From DATMER01 sp031390755 (lineage in GTDB: Bacteria; Acidobacteriota; Thermoanaerobaculia; Multivoradales; UBA5704): a DNA stretch of 64,000 nucleotides. Shown piece by piece: positions 25,930 through 35,942 of this stretch. The DNA is taken from NCBI GenBank assembly GCA_031390755.1, contig JANMTS010000097.1, positions 85,287 to 149,286 on the forward strand, written 5' to 3'. The number at the start of each line of letters is the position of its first letter. Position 1 is the first letter of the stretch. The notes beneath the pieces are model-generated. The model was given only the letters and a program-made list of their open reading frames with translations. It was not told the DNA's origin and did no database searches. The position numbers were made by a program, and so were the translations under genes.

Positions 25930-27018
25930 ATGCACATGACGCTTGAAGATCTAGGCTGGAACGACGCCTTCGCTGCCCACTTCGCCCCGCATGCCGCGGA
26001 CGGGCTGACCCCCGGGCGGGTCGTGGCCCAGCGGGGGATCAACCGGGTCGCCACCGGCGACGCCGAGTTCTACGTCGACCTCGCCGGCCGCCTGCGGCAC
26101 GAGCTCGAGGGGCCGGGCGGCTCCGCCGGCTATCCGGCGGTGGGGGACTGGGTCGCGGTCCGGCCGCCGACGGGCGAGGGACGGGGCCTCGTCCACGCCG
26201 TCCTGCCGCGCCGCTCCCACTTTTCCAGGAAGGTCTCCGGCAACCGCACCGAGGAGCAGGTCGTCGCCGCCAACATCGACACCCTCTTCCTCGTCTCCGG
26301 CCTCGACGGCGACTTCAATCCCCGCCGCATCGAGCGCTATCTGACGGCGGCCTGGGAGAGCGGCGCCCAGCCCGTGGTGGTCCTCAACAAGCTCGACCGC
26401 TGCGACGACCCCGAGCGCTGCCTCCTGGAAGCCCGGGCGGTCGCGATGGCCGTCCCCGTGCATCACGTGAGCGCGCTCACCGGCGCCGGCTGCGACATCC
26501 TGCGCGGCTACCTGCGGCCGGGCGAGACCGTGAGCCTCATCGGCTCCTCGGGCGTCGGCAAGTCCACCCTGATCAACCGCCTCCTCGGCCGCGACGCCCA
26601 GCGCACCGGCGAAATCCGCGAGAACGACGACAAGGGGCGGCACACCACCACCCACCGCGAGCTGATCGCGGTTCCGGGAGGCGGGATGGTCATCGACACC
26701 CCCGGCCTGCGCGAGGTCCAGCTCTGGGAGGCCGACCAGGGCCTCGAATCCGCCTTCGGCGACATCGAGACCCTGGCCGGGTCGTGCCGCTTCGGCGACT
26801 GCCGCCACCAGGGAGAGCCCGGCTGCGCCGTCGAGGGGGCCGTGGCCCGGGGCGAGCTCGCTCCCGGACGCCTGGAGAGTTATCGCAAGCTCGGCCGGGA
26901 ATTGCACCAGATCCAGGTCCGCAACGACGAGATGACCCGCCTGCGCGAGAAGCAGTCGAACAAGGTGCGACAAAAGGCCCTCCGGCAACACTACAAGCTC
27001 AGGCCCCGAGGCGACTGA
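25930..27018 (+). CDS. rsgA: Ribosome small-subunit-dependent GTPase RsgA
   Basis: A 362-residue circularly permuted GTPase. The motif order is G4 VVLNKLD, G5 VSALTG, G1 GSSGVGKSTLINRL, switch GRHTTTHREL, G3 DTPGLRE, the permuted order of RsgA/YjeQ. The N-terminal OB domain has VGDWVAVRPP, and the C-terminal zinc site is CRFGDCRHQGEPGC. It checks late 30S maturation. The ATG at 25930 is taken because TCACAAT (about 25912-25918) stands 11 bases before it as a -10 box, giving a nearly leaderless message; ATG 25936 is possible. The upstream repeat R4 is open in the same frame but should not be translated. The C-terminal extension RLREKQSNKVRQKALRQHYKLR is basic. Confidence 0.93.
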   Translation: MHMTLEDLGWNDAFAAHFAPHAADGLTPGRVVAQRGINRVATGDAEFYVDLAGRLRHELEGPGGSAGYPAVGDWVAVRPPTGEGRGLVHAVLPRRSHFSRKVSGNRTEEQVVAANIDTLFLVSGLDGDFNPRRIERYLTAAWESGAQPVVVLNKLDRCDDPERCLLEARAVAMAVPVHHVSALTGAGCDILRGYLRPGETVSLIGSSGVGKSTLINRLLGRDAQRTGEIRENDDKGRHTTTHRELIAVPGGGMVIDTPGLREVQLWEADQGLESAFGDIETLAGSCRFGDCRHQGEPGCAVEGAVARGELAPGRLESYRKLGRELHQIQVRNDEMTRLREKQSNKVRQKALRQHYKLRPRGD

Positions 27019-27187
27019 GCCGAATGGCGGTCACCAGCATTTTCAGTCTCATTAAGATGCGCTTCCTGCAAGCGAATCCGGGGAGGCTTGTGGTAGGGTA
27101 GGGCGATCATACGCATGTCGTTCATGACTTCCTCGCTTTGAGTTCCAGGTGCGCGTGGGTCCCTTCGGGACAAGTAGGAGATTCAGA

Positions 27188-30100
27188 ATGAAGTTCCTTG
27201 GTTTGCGTCGCTGCCAATTCCTAGGGTTTGTCTTCGCCATTGCGGCCCTGATGCCTTCTACGGCTTCAGCCGACGTAGGCGGTCTCGATTTCTATACATT
27301 GACCACGATTCCGCCGTGCCGGGTGCTCGACACGCGTCAGAGCCAGCTGGGCCCCCTGGTGGCGAACACTCCAAGGACGGTCACCATCGTGGGCGAGACC
27401 TGCGGCGTGCCAGAGGGAGCCGCAGCGGTCGCCCTCAATGTGACCGTGCTGGTCCCCACCACGGATGGTTACGTGACCCTCTACCCGACTGGCGTGGTCG
27501 TCGACGACGACATTCCGCCCCCGGCTGGCTTTGACCCGGCGGCTATCGCTGCGGTTGCTTACCAGGTGGATCGCTATCGCGCCAAGCAACTGATTGTAGG
27601 GCTCGGCACCACGGGCGACCTGGTCGCTGCCAACATCGCCAACACCGGCCAGGTGGAACTGGTCATCGACGTCTCCGGCTACTTCCTGAACATACCGGCG
27701 ACGCTGGTGGCGGGAGGCGTGCTGAGCTACACCGAGAACGATCCGCCGACGGCGATCGACACCGCGATCACCGTGACCGACCCCGACGACACGGGCATGC
27801 AGTCGGCGACGGTGCAGATCACCGGAAACTACCAGAACGGCGCGGACGTGCTGAGCTTTGTGAATACGGTGAACATCTCCGGCGTATTCAGCGCGGCGAC
27901 GGGCACCCTGACCCTCACGGGTGTCGACACGCTCGCGAATTGGCAGACGGCCCTGCGCAACGTTCTTTACGAGAACACCTCGGAAGACCCGTCGGCGTTG
28001 ACGCGGACCGTGACCTGGATCGGCAGCAACGGCGTCGTGGCGAGCACGCCGGTCACCAGCACGATCAACTTCACGGCTGTCAATGACGCGCCGGTCCTGA
28101 CGGCTGGTGGCGGTCCAGCGCCGACGTTCACGGAGGGTGGCGCGCCGGTGACGGTCGACGGCGGGATCACCGTCTCGGACGTGGATGACGTGAATATCGA
28201 GTCCGCGGCCGTCACCATCGCCGATGTCCCGGACGGTGCCTCCGAGATCCTCGCCGCGACAGCCTGCGCGGGCCTGACGGTAACCCCGAGCCTCAACGCC
28301 CTGGCCATCACCGGCAGCCAGCCGAAGGCAACCTACCAGGCCTGCCTCCGGTCCGTAACCTATGAAAACACCTCGGCCAATCCGGACACCACGCAGCGGA
28401 GCATCGAGTTTACGGTCAACGACGGGGATGTCGCTAGCAACACTCTGTCCCGCCCGGTGAACATGGCGGCCGTCAACGGAGCTCCGGTTGTCACGACCAC
28501 GGGCGGCACGACCTCGTTCACCGAGGACGGCGGTCCCGTGCTGGTGGACTCCGGAGTGACGGTGACCGATGCCGACAGCGCCAACCTTGTGTCGGCGATG
28601 GTGACGATCACGAACCCGCTGGACGCGCCTTCCGAGGCGCTCTCCGCGACGGCCTGTGCGGGCCTGACGGTGACTCCGGGTGCCAACAACCTGAGCATCA
28701 CGGGCAGCCAGCCGCCGGCCACCTACCAGACCTGCCTCCAGTCCGTGACCTACAACAACTCGTCGCAGAACCCGAACACGACGGCGCGAGTCATCTCCTT
28801 CGTTGCCAACGACGGAACGTCGAGCAGCGCCACCGTGACCAAGACGGTGACGGCGACAGCGGCCGCCGATGCGCCGGTCGTCACGACGACGGGCGGCACG
28901 ACTCCGTTCACTGAGGACGGTGGCCCGGTGGTCGTCGACTCCGGTCTGACGGTGACCGATCCCGACAGCGCCAACCTGGCGTCGGCGACGGTGACCATCA
29001 CCAATCCCCAGAACGGAGCCTCCGAGGTTCTGGCGGCGTCGGCTTGCGCGGGCCTGACGGTGACTCCAGGCCTCAACACCCTGAGCATCACCGGCAGCCA
29101 GCCGCCGGCCACCTACCAGACCTGCCTGCAGTCCGTCACCTACGACAACAGCTCGCAGAATCCGGGCACGACGGCGCGGATCGTCTCCTTCGTGGCCAAC
29201 GACGGCGGCTTGGGCAGCATCGCCGCGACCAAGACGGTGTCGTCCGGGGAGAACGCTGACGCTCCGGTGGTGACGACGACGGGCGGCGCGACTGCCTTCA
29301 CCGAGGACGGTGGCCCGGTGGTGGTCGACGCAGGCGTGACGGTCACCGACATCGACAGCGCCAATCTGGCGTCGGCGACGGTGACGATCACCAACCCGCT
29401 GGACGCTCCTTTCGAGGTGCTTGCCGCGTCCGCCTGTGCGGGCCTGACGGTGACTCCGGTCCCCAACGCCTTGAACATCACCGGCAGTCAGCCGCTGGCC
29501 ACCTACGAGACCTGCCTGCAGTCAGTGACTTACAACAACACCTCGCAGAACCCCAGCGCGACGGCTCGGGTTCTCTCCTTCGTCGCCAGCGACGGCACGG
29601 CCCCGAGCACCCCCGCCACCAGGACGGTGACAGTGGCGCCCGTCGATGACTCACCGACGGCGGTGGCTGACTCGGCGACGGTGTCCGAGGACTCGGGCGC
29701 CAACGCCATCAATGTGTTGGCCAACGACACCGATCCGGACGGCGGCGCGATCAGCATCTCCGCGGTGACGCAGCCGGCCAACGGCGCGGTGGTGATCACC
29801 GGCGGCGGCACGGGCCTGACCTACGCTCCGAACGCCAACTACTGCAACACCCCGCCGGGAACGACGCTGTCGACGTTCACCTACACCCTGACTCCGGGCG
29901 GCTCGTCCACCACGGTGACGGTGTCGGTGACCTGCGTCGACGACAGCCCGACTGCGGTGGCCGATGCCGCGACGGTGGCCGAGGACTCGGGTGCCAACGC
30001 GGTCAACGTGCTGACCAACGACACCGACCTGGACGGCGGTCCGATCAGCATCTCCGCGGTGACGCAGCCGGCCAACGGCACGGTGGTGATCACGGGCGGC

Positions 30101-33100
30101 GGAACGGGCCTGACCTACGCGCCGAATGCCAACTACTGCAACACCCCGCCGGGCACCACGCTCGACACCTTCACCTACACGCTGACTCCGGGCGGCTCCT
30201 CCACCACGGTGACGATGTCGGTGACCTGCGTCGACGACAGTCCGACGGCGGTGGCCGATGCGGCGACAGTGACCGAGGACTCGGGTGCCAACGCCATCAA
30301 CGTGCTGGCCAACGACACCGATCCGGACGGCGGCGCGATCAGCATCTCGTCGGTGACGCAGCCTGCCAACGGCGCGGTTGTGATCACCGGCGGCGGCACG
30401 GGCCTGACGTACGCGCCGAACGCCAACTATTGCAACACCCCGCCGGGCACGACGCTGTCGACGTTCACCTACACGCTGACTCCGGGCGGCTCGTCCACCA
30501 CGGTGACGGTGTCGGTGACCTGCGTCGACGACAATCCGACGGCGGTGGCCGACTCGGCGACGGTCGTCGAGGATTCGGGTGCCAACGCGATCAACGTGCT
30601 GGCCAACGACACCGACCCGGACGGCGGCCCGATCAGCATCTCCTCGGTGACGCAGCCGGCCAACGGCGCGGTAGTGATCACGGGCGGCGGCACGGGCCTG
30701 ACGTACGCGCCGAACGCCGACTACTGCAACACCCCGCCGGGCACGACGCTGTCGACGTTCACCTACACGCTGACTCCGGGCGGCTCGTCCACCACGGTGA
30801 CGGTGACGGTGACCTGTGTCGACGACCCGCCCACGGCGGTGGCCGACTCGGCGACGGTGATCGAGGATTCGGGGGCCAACGCCATCAACGTGCTGGCCAA
30901 TGACACCGACCCCGACGGCGGCGCGATCAGCATCTCCTCGGTGACGCAGCCGGCCAACGGCACGGTGGTGATCACGGGCGGCGGCACGGGTCTGACCTAC
31001 GCGCCCAACCTCAACTATTGCAACACCCCGCCGGGCACGACGCTGTCGACGTTCACCTACACGCTGACTCCGGGCGGCTCGTCCACGACGGTGACGGTGT
31101 CTGTGACCTGTGTGAACGACCCGCCGGTTCCCACCACCAACCCGGTGACCTATGCGACCGCCGGCAACACCCAGCTCCATGTGGAGGGGAAGGTCCGGCC
31201 GGGCGCCGCGTCGATCCTCGACGCCCAGGGCATTGATGCCAAGGCCGGTCCGTTTCTCGATCCGGACGGCCCTGCAGCGGCGACGCTGGTGGACGCTTCC
31301 GGCTCCTCGGTCAACGGCGGTCTCTACGACGTCGATCCCGACGGCTCCTTCACCTATGTGCCGCCGGTGGGCTTCAACGGTACGGACAGCTTCACCTACC
31401 AGGTCACCGATTCGGTTGGGACGAGCTCGGGCACTGTCAACATCGCCGTGTCCTCGCGAGTCTGGTACATCCGCGACGTGGTGGATGCGAACAACGCCGC
31501 TGGCGGCGACGGGCGCTCCTCGGACGCCTTCGACTCGATCACGGCGTTCAATGCGGCCACGACCAACGACAACGACATCATCTTCGTCTTCCGCGGCAAC
31601 ACGGGGACGACTCCGCACTCCGGCGGCATCACCCTGCGCAACGGCCAGAAGCTGCACGGCGAAGGCATCGGCCTGACCGTTCCCAGCTTCGGCACCGTCA
31701 TTGCGGCGGGAGTCAGGCCGCGGATCAGCAACACCGGCGGCGACGCCGTCTCGGTTCCCGCCACGGCAGGTCCTCGGCAGAACGTGGAGATCCGGGGCCT
31801 CGACCTCCAGGGCAGCGTCAACGCGGTCGACGTGACTGCCACGGGCGCCAACCTGGTCGGCGTCACGATCAGCGACAACACGGTCAGTGCCGCAGGTGCC
31901 GAGGGCCTCGACCTCAACGCCGGCAGCACGGGCGCCTTCACGGCGACCGTCGACAACAACAACCTCGCCGCCACGGGCAACGCCTTCGACGCCCGCACCT
32001 CGGTGAACACCGCGATGACGCTCAGCATCACCAACAACGCCGTCGTCTCCAATGCCACCGGCATCCTGGTCGACGGCTCGGTGGGCGGCGGTACGACCAC
32101 GATCACCGGCTTTGCCAACAACGGGGTGAGCGGAAACAACGGGGGCACCGGCATCGCGATCACCAGCGCGCGGTTCGACTCGACGCCGGGCGGCCCCTTC
32201 CAGACGGTGTCCGGCGGCATTCTGATCGTCGGAGCCTCGGGCAATGGTGTTGGAACCTCGGGTGTGGTGATGACAAACGTCGCCGGCGATCTGTCCTTCA
32301 CCGACATGGACATCTTCGCGGACGGCGGAGCGGGCCTGCGGATGTCGGGGACCACCCCCTACACCGGCTCGGCGGGCTTCCAGGCCGCGGTCGGTGCCGG
32401 AGTGGCGACCGTCACGGCGAACGGCGGACCGGCCCTCGACCTCTCGACGGTCACGGCGTCACTGCCGTTCCAGACGCTCACCAGCACCAACAGCCCGACT
32501 ACGGGTGTGGCGCTCAACAGTCTTCTGGGCACGGTGACCGCCGGCTCCGGGAGCAGCATCAGCGGCATCACGAGCGCCGCCGGCACGGCCTTCCAGGTCG
32601 GGTCGAGCAACGCCACCGTCACCTACAACGGCACGATCAACACGACCACCGGCAAGGGAGTCGACCTCACGAGCAACGCGGGATCGACCATTGCCTTCAC
32701 CGGACTCCTGACGCTCGGCTCGGGCACCAACACGGCCTTCAATGTCACCGGCGGAGTCGCCAGCGTGACGGCGACGGACGCGGCGAGCACCCTGACCAGC
32801 ACGACCGGCACGGCTCTCAACGTCGCCAACTCGACGATCGGCGCGGCGGGTCTGCGGTTCCGTAGCATCTCGGCGAACGGAGCGGCGAGCGGCATCGTGC
32901 TCAACAACACGGGCGTGGCCGGAAGTGTGGCCGTGAGCGGCACCGGATCCGCGGGGTCGGGTGGAACGATCCAGAACACGACCAGCCACGGCGTCTCGCT
33001 GACGAGCACGCTGAGCCCGTCGTTCAGCTGGATGACCATTCAGAACACGGCCGCAAGCGGTGTCAAGGGCACGCTGGTGAACAACTTCACGTTCACCAAC

Positions 33101-34225
33101 GGCACCGTCAACAACTCGGGAACGGCGCTCGGAGCCGGCGAATCCAACATCGCCTTCAACACGGCCGTCGCGGGCACCGAGAACAACCTCTCGGGTACCG
33201 TCACCATCACGGGCAATACCCTGAGCAACGCCTACTACCACGGAGTCGACATCCTCAATTACAACGGTACGTTGGCCGACGCGAACATCTCGAACAACAC
33301 ACTGACGAGCAGCACCGTCGGCGCCTCCTCGCAGGGCTCGGCGATCCGCCTGATCGCGTTCGGCTCGGCGTCGACCGCGGCAAGCGTCACCAGGGCGACC
33401 ATCAGCAGCAACATCATCAGCAACTTCCCGACCGGCGACGGCATCCAGGTCCAGAGCGGTAACGCCAGCGCGGGCCCTGCAACGACAATGGGAACCGCTG
33501 GCAGTGGCACGAACATCATCACGGTGTCGGGGAACCGGATCGCTGGCCAGAGCGCGGCGAACAAACTCGGCGGCAACGCGATCGTGGCTGCGTTGCGCGG
33601 CTCAGGCCAGGGTAACTTCGATCTCTCCGGCAACGGCACCGTGGGCACTCCAATCACGAACGTGGCGGGCATCGGCATCGCGACATCCGTGTTCGGCCCG
33701 ATGAATGTCACTACGACCATGTCCAACAACGTGATCGTGGCCAACAACACCTTCGGCTCGCAGGGCATCCTCGCCGGCATCGACAACCACTTCGGTCTTA
33801 CCGATGCGGGTACCCTGACGGCGACGATCATCGGCAACACGGTCAGCGGGACCGACGGCAACGGCATCTACGCCCTGTCACGGAACTCGGCCGCCACTCT
33901 GAGGGCGAAGATCCAGAACAACACGGTGGCGGCCCCGCTCGGCGGCGTCCGCCCCGGCATCCGGATCGATTCGGGAAGCGCCTCGGGCAACACGGTCGTC
34001 TGCCTGAACATCTCCGGCAACACCAGCGCGGGCAGCGGCGGCACTCAGGGCCTGGGCTTGCGCAAGCAGGGCACCGTGGCGGCGACCAACGCGTTCGGAG
34101 TCAACGGCATGGCGGCGACCAGCAGCCCCGGAGTAGAGTCGTTCGTTGACGGACTCAACCCCGCAGGTGGCGGAACTCTCCTGATCTCCGGCACAAGCGG
34201 CTTCACCAACTGTTCGTTCCCCTGA
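27188..34225 (+). CDS. Giant secreted repeat protein (cadherin/Ig-like repeats plus beta-helix)
   Basis: A 2345-residue protein; TAGGAGATTCAGA before ATG 27188 fixes the start. Signal peptide: CQFLGFVFAIAALMPSTASA. Next is the TIPPCRVLDTR domain (about 35-175) common in Acidobacteriota surface proteins. Residues about 180-815 hold five to six divergent cadherin-like modules (FTEDGGPVVVDSGVTVTD, SITGSQPPATYQTCLQSVTYNN). Residues about 820-1309 are five nearly identical 98-residue modules (PTAVADSATV, EDSGANAINVLANDTDPDGG). A last Ig-like module precedes a long region of TVTxNNxxN-type turns (about 1450-2330) expected to fold as a right-handed beta-helix. It ends in GFTNCSFP without a membrane anchor or sorting signal. 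Probably an exported surface or matrix protein. An intrinsic terminator follows, and tail-collar genes come next. Confidence 0.85.
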   Translation: MKFLGLRRCQFLGFVFAIAALMPSTASADVGGLDFYTLTTIPPCRVLDTRQSQLGPLVANTPRTVTIVGETCGVPEGAAAVALNVTVLVPTTDGYVTLYPTGVVVDDDIPPPAGFDPAAIAAVAYQVDRYRAKQLIVGLGTTGDLVAANIANTGQVELVIDVSGYFLNIPATLVAGGVLSYTENDPPTAIDTAITVTDPDDTGMQSATVQITGNYQNGADVLSFVNTVNISGVFSAATGTLTLTGVDTLANWQTALRNVLYENTSEDPSALTRTVTWIGSNGVVASTPVTSTINFTAVNDAPVLTAGGGPAPTFTEGGAPVTVDGGITVSDVDDVNIESAAVTIADVPDGASEILAATACAGLTVTPSLNALAITGSQPKATYQACLRSVTYENTSANPDTTQRSIEFTVNDGDVASNTLSRPVNMAAVNGAPVVTTTGGTTSFTEDGGPVLVDSGVTVTDADSANLVSAMVTITNPLDAPSEALSATACAGLTVTPGANNLSITGSQPPATYQTCLQSVTYNNSSQNPNTTARVISFVANDGTSSSATVTKTVTATAAADAPVVTTTGGTTPFTEDGGPVVVDSGLTVTDPDSANLASATVTITNPQNGASEVLAASACAGLTVTPGLNTLSITGSQPPATYQTCLQSVTYDNSSQNPGTTARIVSFVANDGGLGSIAATKTVSSGENADAPVVTTTGGATAFTEDGGPVVVDAGVTVTDIDSANLASATVTITNPLDAPFEVLAASACAGLTVTPVPNALNITGSQPLATYETCLQSVTYNNTSQNPSATARVLSFVASDGTAPSTPATRTVTVAPVDDSPTAVADSATVSEDSGANAINVLANDTDPDGGAISISAVTQPANGAVVITGGGTGLTYAPNANYCNTPPGTTLSTFTYTLTPGGSSTTVTVSVTCVDDSPTAVADAATVAEDSGANAVNVLTNDTDLDGGPISISAVTQPANGTVVITGGGTGLTYAPNANYCNTPPGTTLDTFTYTLTPGGSSTTVTMSVTCVDDSPTAVADAATVTEDSGANAINVLANDTDPDGGAISISSVTQPANGAVVITGGGTGLTYAPNANYCNTPPGTTLSTFTYTLTPGGSSTTVTVSVTCVDDNPTAVADSATVVEDSGANAINVLANDTDPDGGPISISSVTQPANGAVVITGGGTGLTYAPNADYCNTPPGTTLSTFTYTLTPGGSSTTVTVTVTCVDDPPTAVADSATVIEDSGANAINVLANDTDPDGGAISISSVTQPANGTVVITGGGTGLTYAPNLNYCNTPPGTTLSTFTYTLTPGGSSTTVTVSVTCVNDPPVPTTNPVTYATAGNTQLHVEGKVRPGAASILDAQGIDAKAGPFLDPDGPAAATLVDASGSSVNGGLYDVDPDGSFTYVPPVGFNGTDSFTYQVTDSVGTSSGTVNIAVSSRVWYIRDVVDANNAAGGDGRSSDAFDSITAFNAATTNDNDIIFVFRGNTGTTPHSGGITLRNGQKLHGEGIGLTVPSFGTVIAAGVRPRISNTGGDAVSVPATAGPRQNVEIRGLDLQGSVNAVDVTATGANLVGVTISDNTVSAAGAEGLDLNAGSTGAFTATVDNNNLAATGNAFDARTSVNTAMTLSITNNAVVSNATGILVDGSVGGGTTTITGFANNGVSGNNGGTGIAITSARFDSTPGGPFQTVSGGILIVGASGNGVGTSGVVMTNVAGDLSFTDMDIFADGGAGLRMSGTTPYTGSAGFQAAVGAGVATVTANGGPALDLSTVTASLPFQTLTSTNSPTTGVALNSLLGTVTAGSGSSISGITSAAGTAFQVGSSNATVTYNGTINTTTGKGVDLTSNAGSTIAFTGLLTLGSGTNTAFNVTGGVASVTATDAASTLTSTTGTALNVANSTIGAAGLRFRSISANGAASGIVLNNTGVAGSVAVSGTGSAGSGGTIQNTTSHGVSLTSTLSPSFSWMTIQNTAASGVKGTLVNNFTFTNGTVNNSGTALGAGESNIAFNTAVAGTENNLSGTVTITGNTLSNAYYHGVDILNYNGTLADANISNNTLTSSTVGASSQGSAIRLIAFGSASTAASVTRATISSNIISNFPTGDGIQVQSGNASAGPATTMGTAGSGTNIITVSGNRIAGQSAANKLGGNAIVAALRGSGQGNFDLSGNGTVGTPITNVAGIGIATSVFGPMNVTTTMSNNVIVANNTFGSQGILAGIDNHFGLTDAGTLTATIIGNTVSGTDGNGIYALSRNSAATLRAKIQNNTVAAPLGGVRPGIRIDSGSASGNTVVCLNISGNTSAGSGGTQGLGLRKQGTVAATNAFGVNGMAATSSPGVESFVDGLNPAGGGTLLISGTSGFTNCSFP
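29645..31114 (+). repeat. Five tandem 294-bp coding repeats
   Basis: The module beginning DD(S/N/P)PTAVAD recurs every 294 bp (98 codons): starts near 29645, 29939, 30233, 30527 and 30821. Copies differ by few bases, whereas the cadherin-like modules upstream are much more diverged, so this block expanded recently. It is a likely site of length variation and assembly error. Confidence 0.9.
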
Positions 34226-34241
34226 TAAGGGAACTTCAAGG

Positions 34242-34270
34242 GCCGGCCCGGACTGATCCGGGCCGGCTTT
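34242..34270 (+). terminator. Rho-independent terminator after the giant protein
   Basis: GCCGGCCCGGA (34242-34252) and TCCGGGCCGGC (34257-34267) form an 11-bp perfect stem with a CTGA loop, followed by TTT. It separates the giant gene from the tail-collar genes. Confidence 0.8.
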
Positions 34271-34302
34271 GACGAAGCACAGCGGTCAGCGAGGAGGGAT
34301 TC

Positions 34303-34809
34303 ATGGCAGAACCTTTTCTTTCGGAAATCAGGATCATGAGCTTCGGCTTCCCCCCAAGGGGGTGGGCCCTGTGCGATGGGCAGTTGCTCCCCATCAACCA
34401 GAACCAGGCCCTGTTTTCGCTGTTGGGAACGACGTTCGGCGGAGATGGGAGGGTCAACTTCGGCCTGCCCGACCTTCGCGGGCGCACCCCCATCCATGTC
34501 GGGTCGGGGCATACCTTGGGTGAGAGAGGTGGGGAGCAGGCTCATACGCTCTCGATTGCAGAGCTGCCGACACACACTCACGTCGCCCGGGCTACCAGCG
34601 TCCAGGCGACGGCGTCGACGCCGACGACCAGCCTGGTCCTGGCTCAGTCGACGCCGCAGAACCTCTATGGTGCACCCAGCAACCTGCAGGCGATGAGCCC
34701 CTCGACCATCGCCAACGTAGGTGGAAGTCAGGCTCACCTCAACATGCAGCCGTTCCTGACGTTGAACTTCAGCATCGCCCTCCAGGGCATTTTCCCATCC
34801 CCAACCTAG
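34303..34809 (+). CDS. Phage tail collar domain protein (microcystin-dependent-protein-like) 1
   Basis: A 168-residue protein; AGGAGGGATTC stands before the ATG. Family marks are EIRIMSFGFPPRGWALCDGQLLPINQNQALFSLLGTTFGGDG and FGLPDLRGRTPIH, the collar domain found in phage short tail fibres and in stand-alone bacterial proteins (MdpB type). The centre is a variable linker (TSVQATASTPTTS), and the end is NMQPFLTLNFSIALQGIFPSPT. No signal peptide. It is the first of three tandem paralogues that share about the same length. No phage structural genes surround them. Confidence 0.9.
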   Translation: MAEPFLSEIRIMSFGFPPRGWALCDGQLLPINQNQALFSLLGTTFGGDGRVNFGLPDLRGRTPIHVGSGHTLGERGGEQAHTLSIAELPTHTHVARATSVQATASTPTTSLVLAQSTPQNLYGAPSNLQAMSPSTIANVGGSQAHLNMQPFLTLNFSIALQGIFPSPT

Positions 34810-34821
34810 AGGAGAACGGCC

Positions 34822-35331
34822 TTGGCTCAGCCCTATGTCGGTGAGATCAGAATGTTCGCCGGGAACTTCGCCCCGGCCGGTTGGATGTTTTGCGAGGGAC
34901 AGCTACTGCCAATCTCCGAGAACGAAACACTGTTTCAGCTGATCGGTACCACCTACGGCGGCGACGGTCAGAGCACGTTCGCGCTGCCGGACCTGCGCGG
35001 ACGCATTCCCATTCACATGGGCACGGGCTTCATCCTGGCGGAGACGGGGGGGGCCGAAGAGATCACTCTGACCGTCCAGCAGATTGCTGCGCACTCCCAT
35101 CCGTTCCTGGCGTCGGCCTCGAATGCGACGGACAAGGCTCCCGCGAACCTTCTTCCGGCGTCCAGCAACATCGTCGGTGTCTTTCCCTACGGGTCGGATG
35201 CGCCGCGCACGACTTTGAATCCCACTTCGGTGACGTCGGTCGGAGGAAGTCAGCCGCACACGAACTTCCAGCCGTACCTTTGTGTCGACTTCATCATTTC
35301 TCTTTTCGGGATCTTCCCGTCCCCGACCTAG
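34822..35331 (+). CDS. Phage tail collar domain protein 2
   Basis: A 169-residue paralogue of its neighbours, starting at TTG behind GAGGAGAACGGCC. It keeps FAPAGWMFCEGQLLPISENETLFQLIGTTYGGDGQ and FALPDLRGRIPIHMG in the collar part and the C-terminal NFQPYLCVDFIISLFGIFPSPT. The middle segment (SNATDKAPANLLPASSNIVG) differs from the other two copies, the usual place for specificity. It lies 12 bp after copy 1 and 9 bp before copy 3, so the three form one operon. Confidence 0.9.
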   Translation: MAQPYVGEIRMFAGNFAPAGWMFCEGQLLPISENETLFQLIGTTYGGDGQSTFALPDLRGRIPIHMGTGFILAETGGAEEITLTVQQIAAHSHPFLASASNATDKAPANLLPASSNIVGVFPYGSDAPRTTLNPTSVTSVGGSQPHTNFQPYLCVDFIISLFGIFPSPT

Positions 35332-35340
35332 GAGGGAAAC

Positions 35341-35859
35341 ATGGCCGACCCGTTTGTTGCAGAAATCCGGATCTTTCCGTTCAACTTCGCCCCCAAGGGC
35401 TGGGCGTGGTGTGACGGCCAGCTCCTGCCGCTGAGCCAGAACACGGCTCTCTTTTCGCTGTTGGGCACCACCTACGGCGGAAACGGCAAGTCCAACTTTG
35501 CCCTTCCCGATCTTCAGGGTCGGGCTCCGATGCATCCCGGACAAGGCCCGGGTCTGTCGCTCCACGATCTCGGCGAGACCGGAGGGTCGGAGACGGTGAG
35601 CCTTCTCGAGAGCGAGATCCCCTCCCACAGTCACGCCATCTCCGTCTCCCAGGCTGACGGGTTGGAGTCGGCCGCTGCCGGCCAGCAGTTCGCAACTGGC
35701 ATCGGCCTTGGGATGTATGCGGCTCCGGGCGCGCTGGTGTCGTTGGGCGATATGGCCCTCGCCCCTGCCGGCGGCGACCAGCCGCACAACAACATGCAGC
35801 CGTATCTGACGTTCTATTTCTGCATCGCTCTCCAGGGCGTCTTCCCGCCCCGGACCTGA
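35341..35859 (+). CDS. Phage tail collar domain protein 3
   Basis: A 172-residue third paralogue; CTAGGAGGGAAAC precedes the ATG. The collar part is FAPKGWAWCDGQLLPLSQNTALFSLLGTTYGGNGK and FALPDLQGRAPMHPGQG; the end is NMQPYLTFYFCIALQGVFPPRT. It is followed by a good intrinsic terminator, so the three-gene operon ends here or is attenuated before the exported protein at 35943. Confidence 0.9.
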   Translation: MADPFVAEIRIFPFNFAPKGWAWCDGQLLPLSQNTALFSLLGTTYGGNGKSNFALPDLQGRAPMHPGQGPGLSLHDLGETGGSETVSLLESEIPSHSHAISVSQADGLESAAAGQQFATGIGLGMYAAPGALVSLGDMALAPAGGDQPHNNMQPYLTFYFCIALQGVFPPRT

Positions 35860-35877
35860 AGCATGCCGTGCCGACGA

Positions 35878-35908
35878 GGCAGGAGGGAATCCCCTCCTGC
35901 CCGTTTGT
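35878..35908 (+). terminator. Rho-independent terminator after the tail-collar operon
   Basis: GGCAGGAGGG (35878-35887) and CCCTCCTGCC (35892-35901) form a 10-bp perfect stem with an AATC loop, followed by CGTTTGTT. Confidence 0.8.
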
Positions 35909-35942
35909 TCGATTGTTATGAATATGTCAAGGAGGATTTGTC

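Noticed and set aside
34303..35859. Prophage
   Set aside because: Only collar-domain proteins are present; no capsid, portal, terminase, integrase, lysis gene or attachment site was found nearby.
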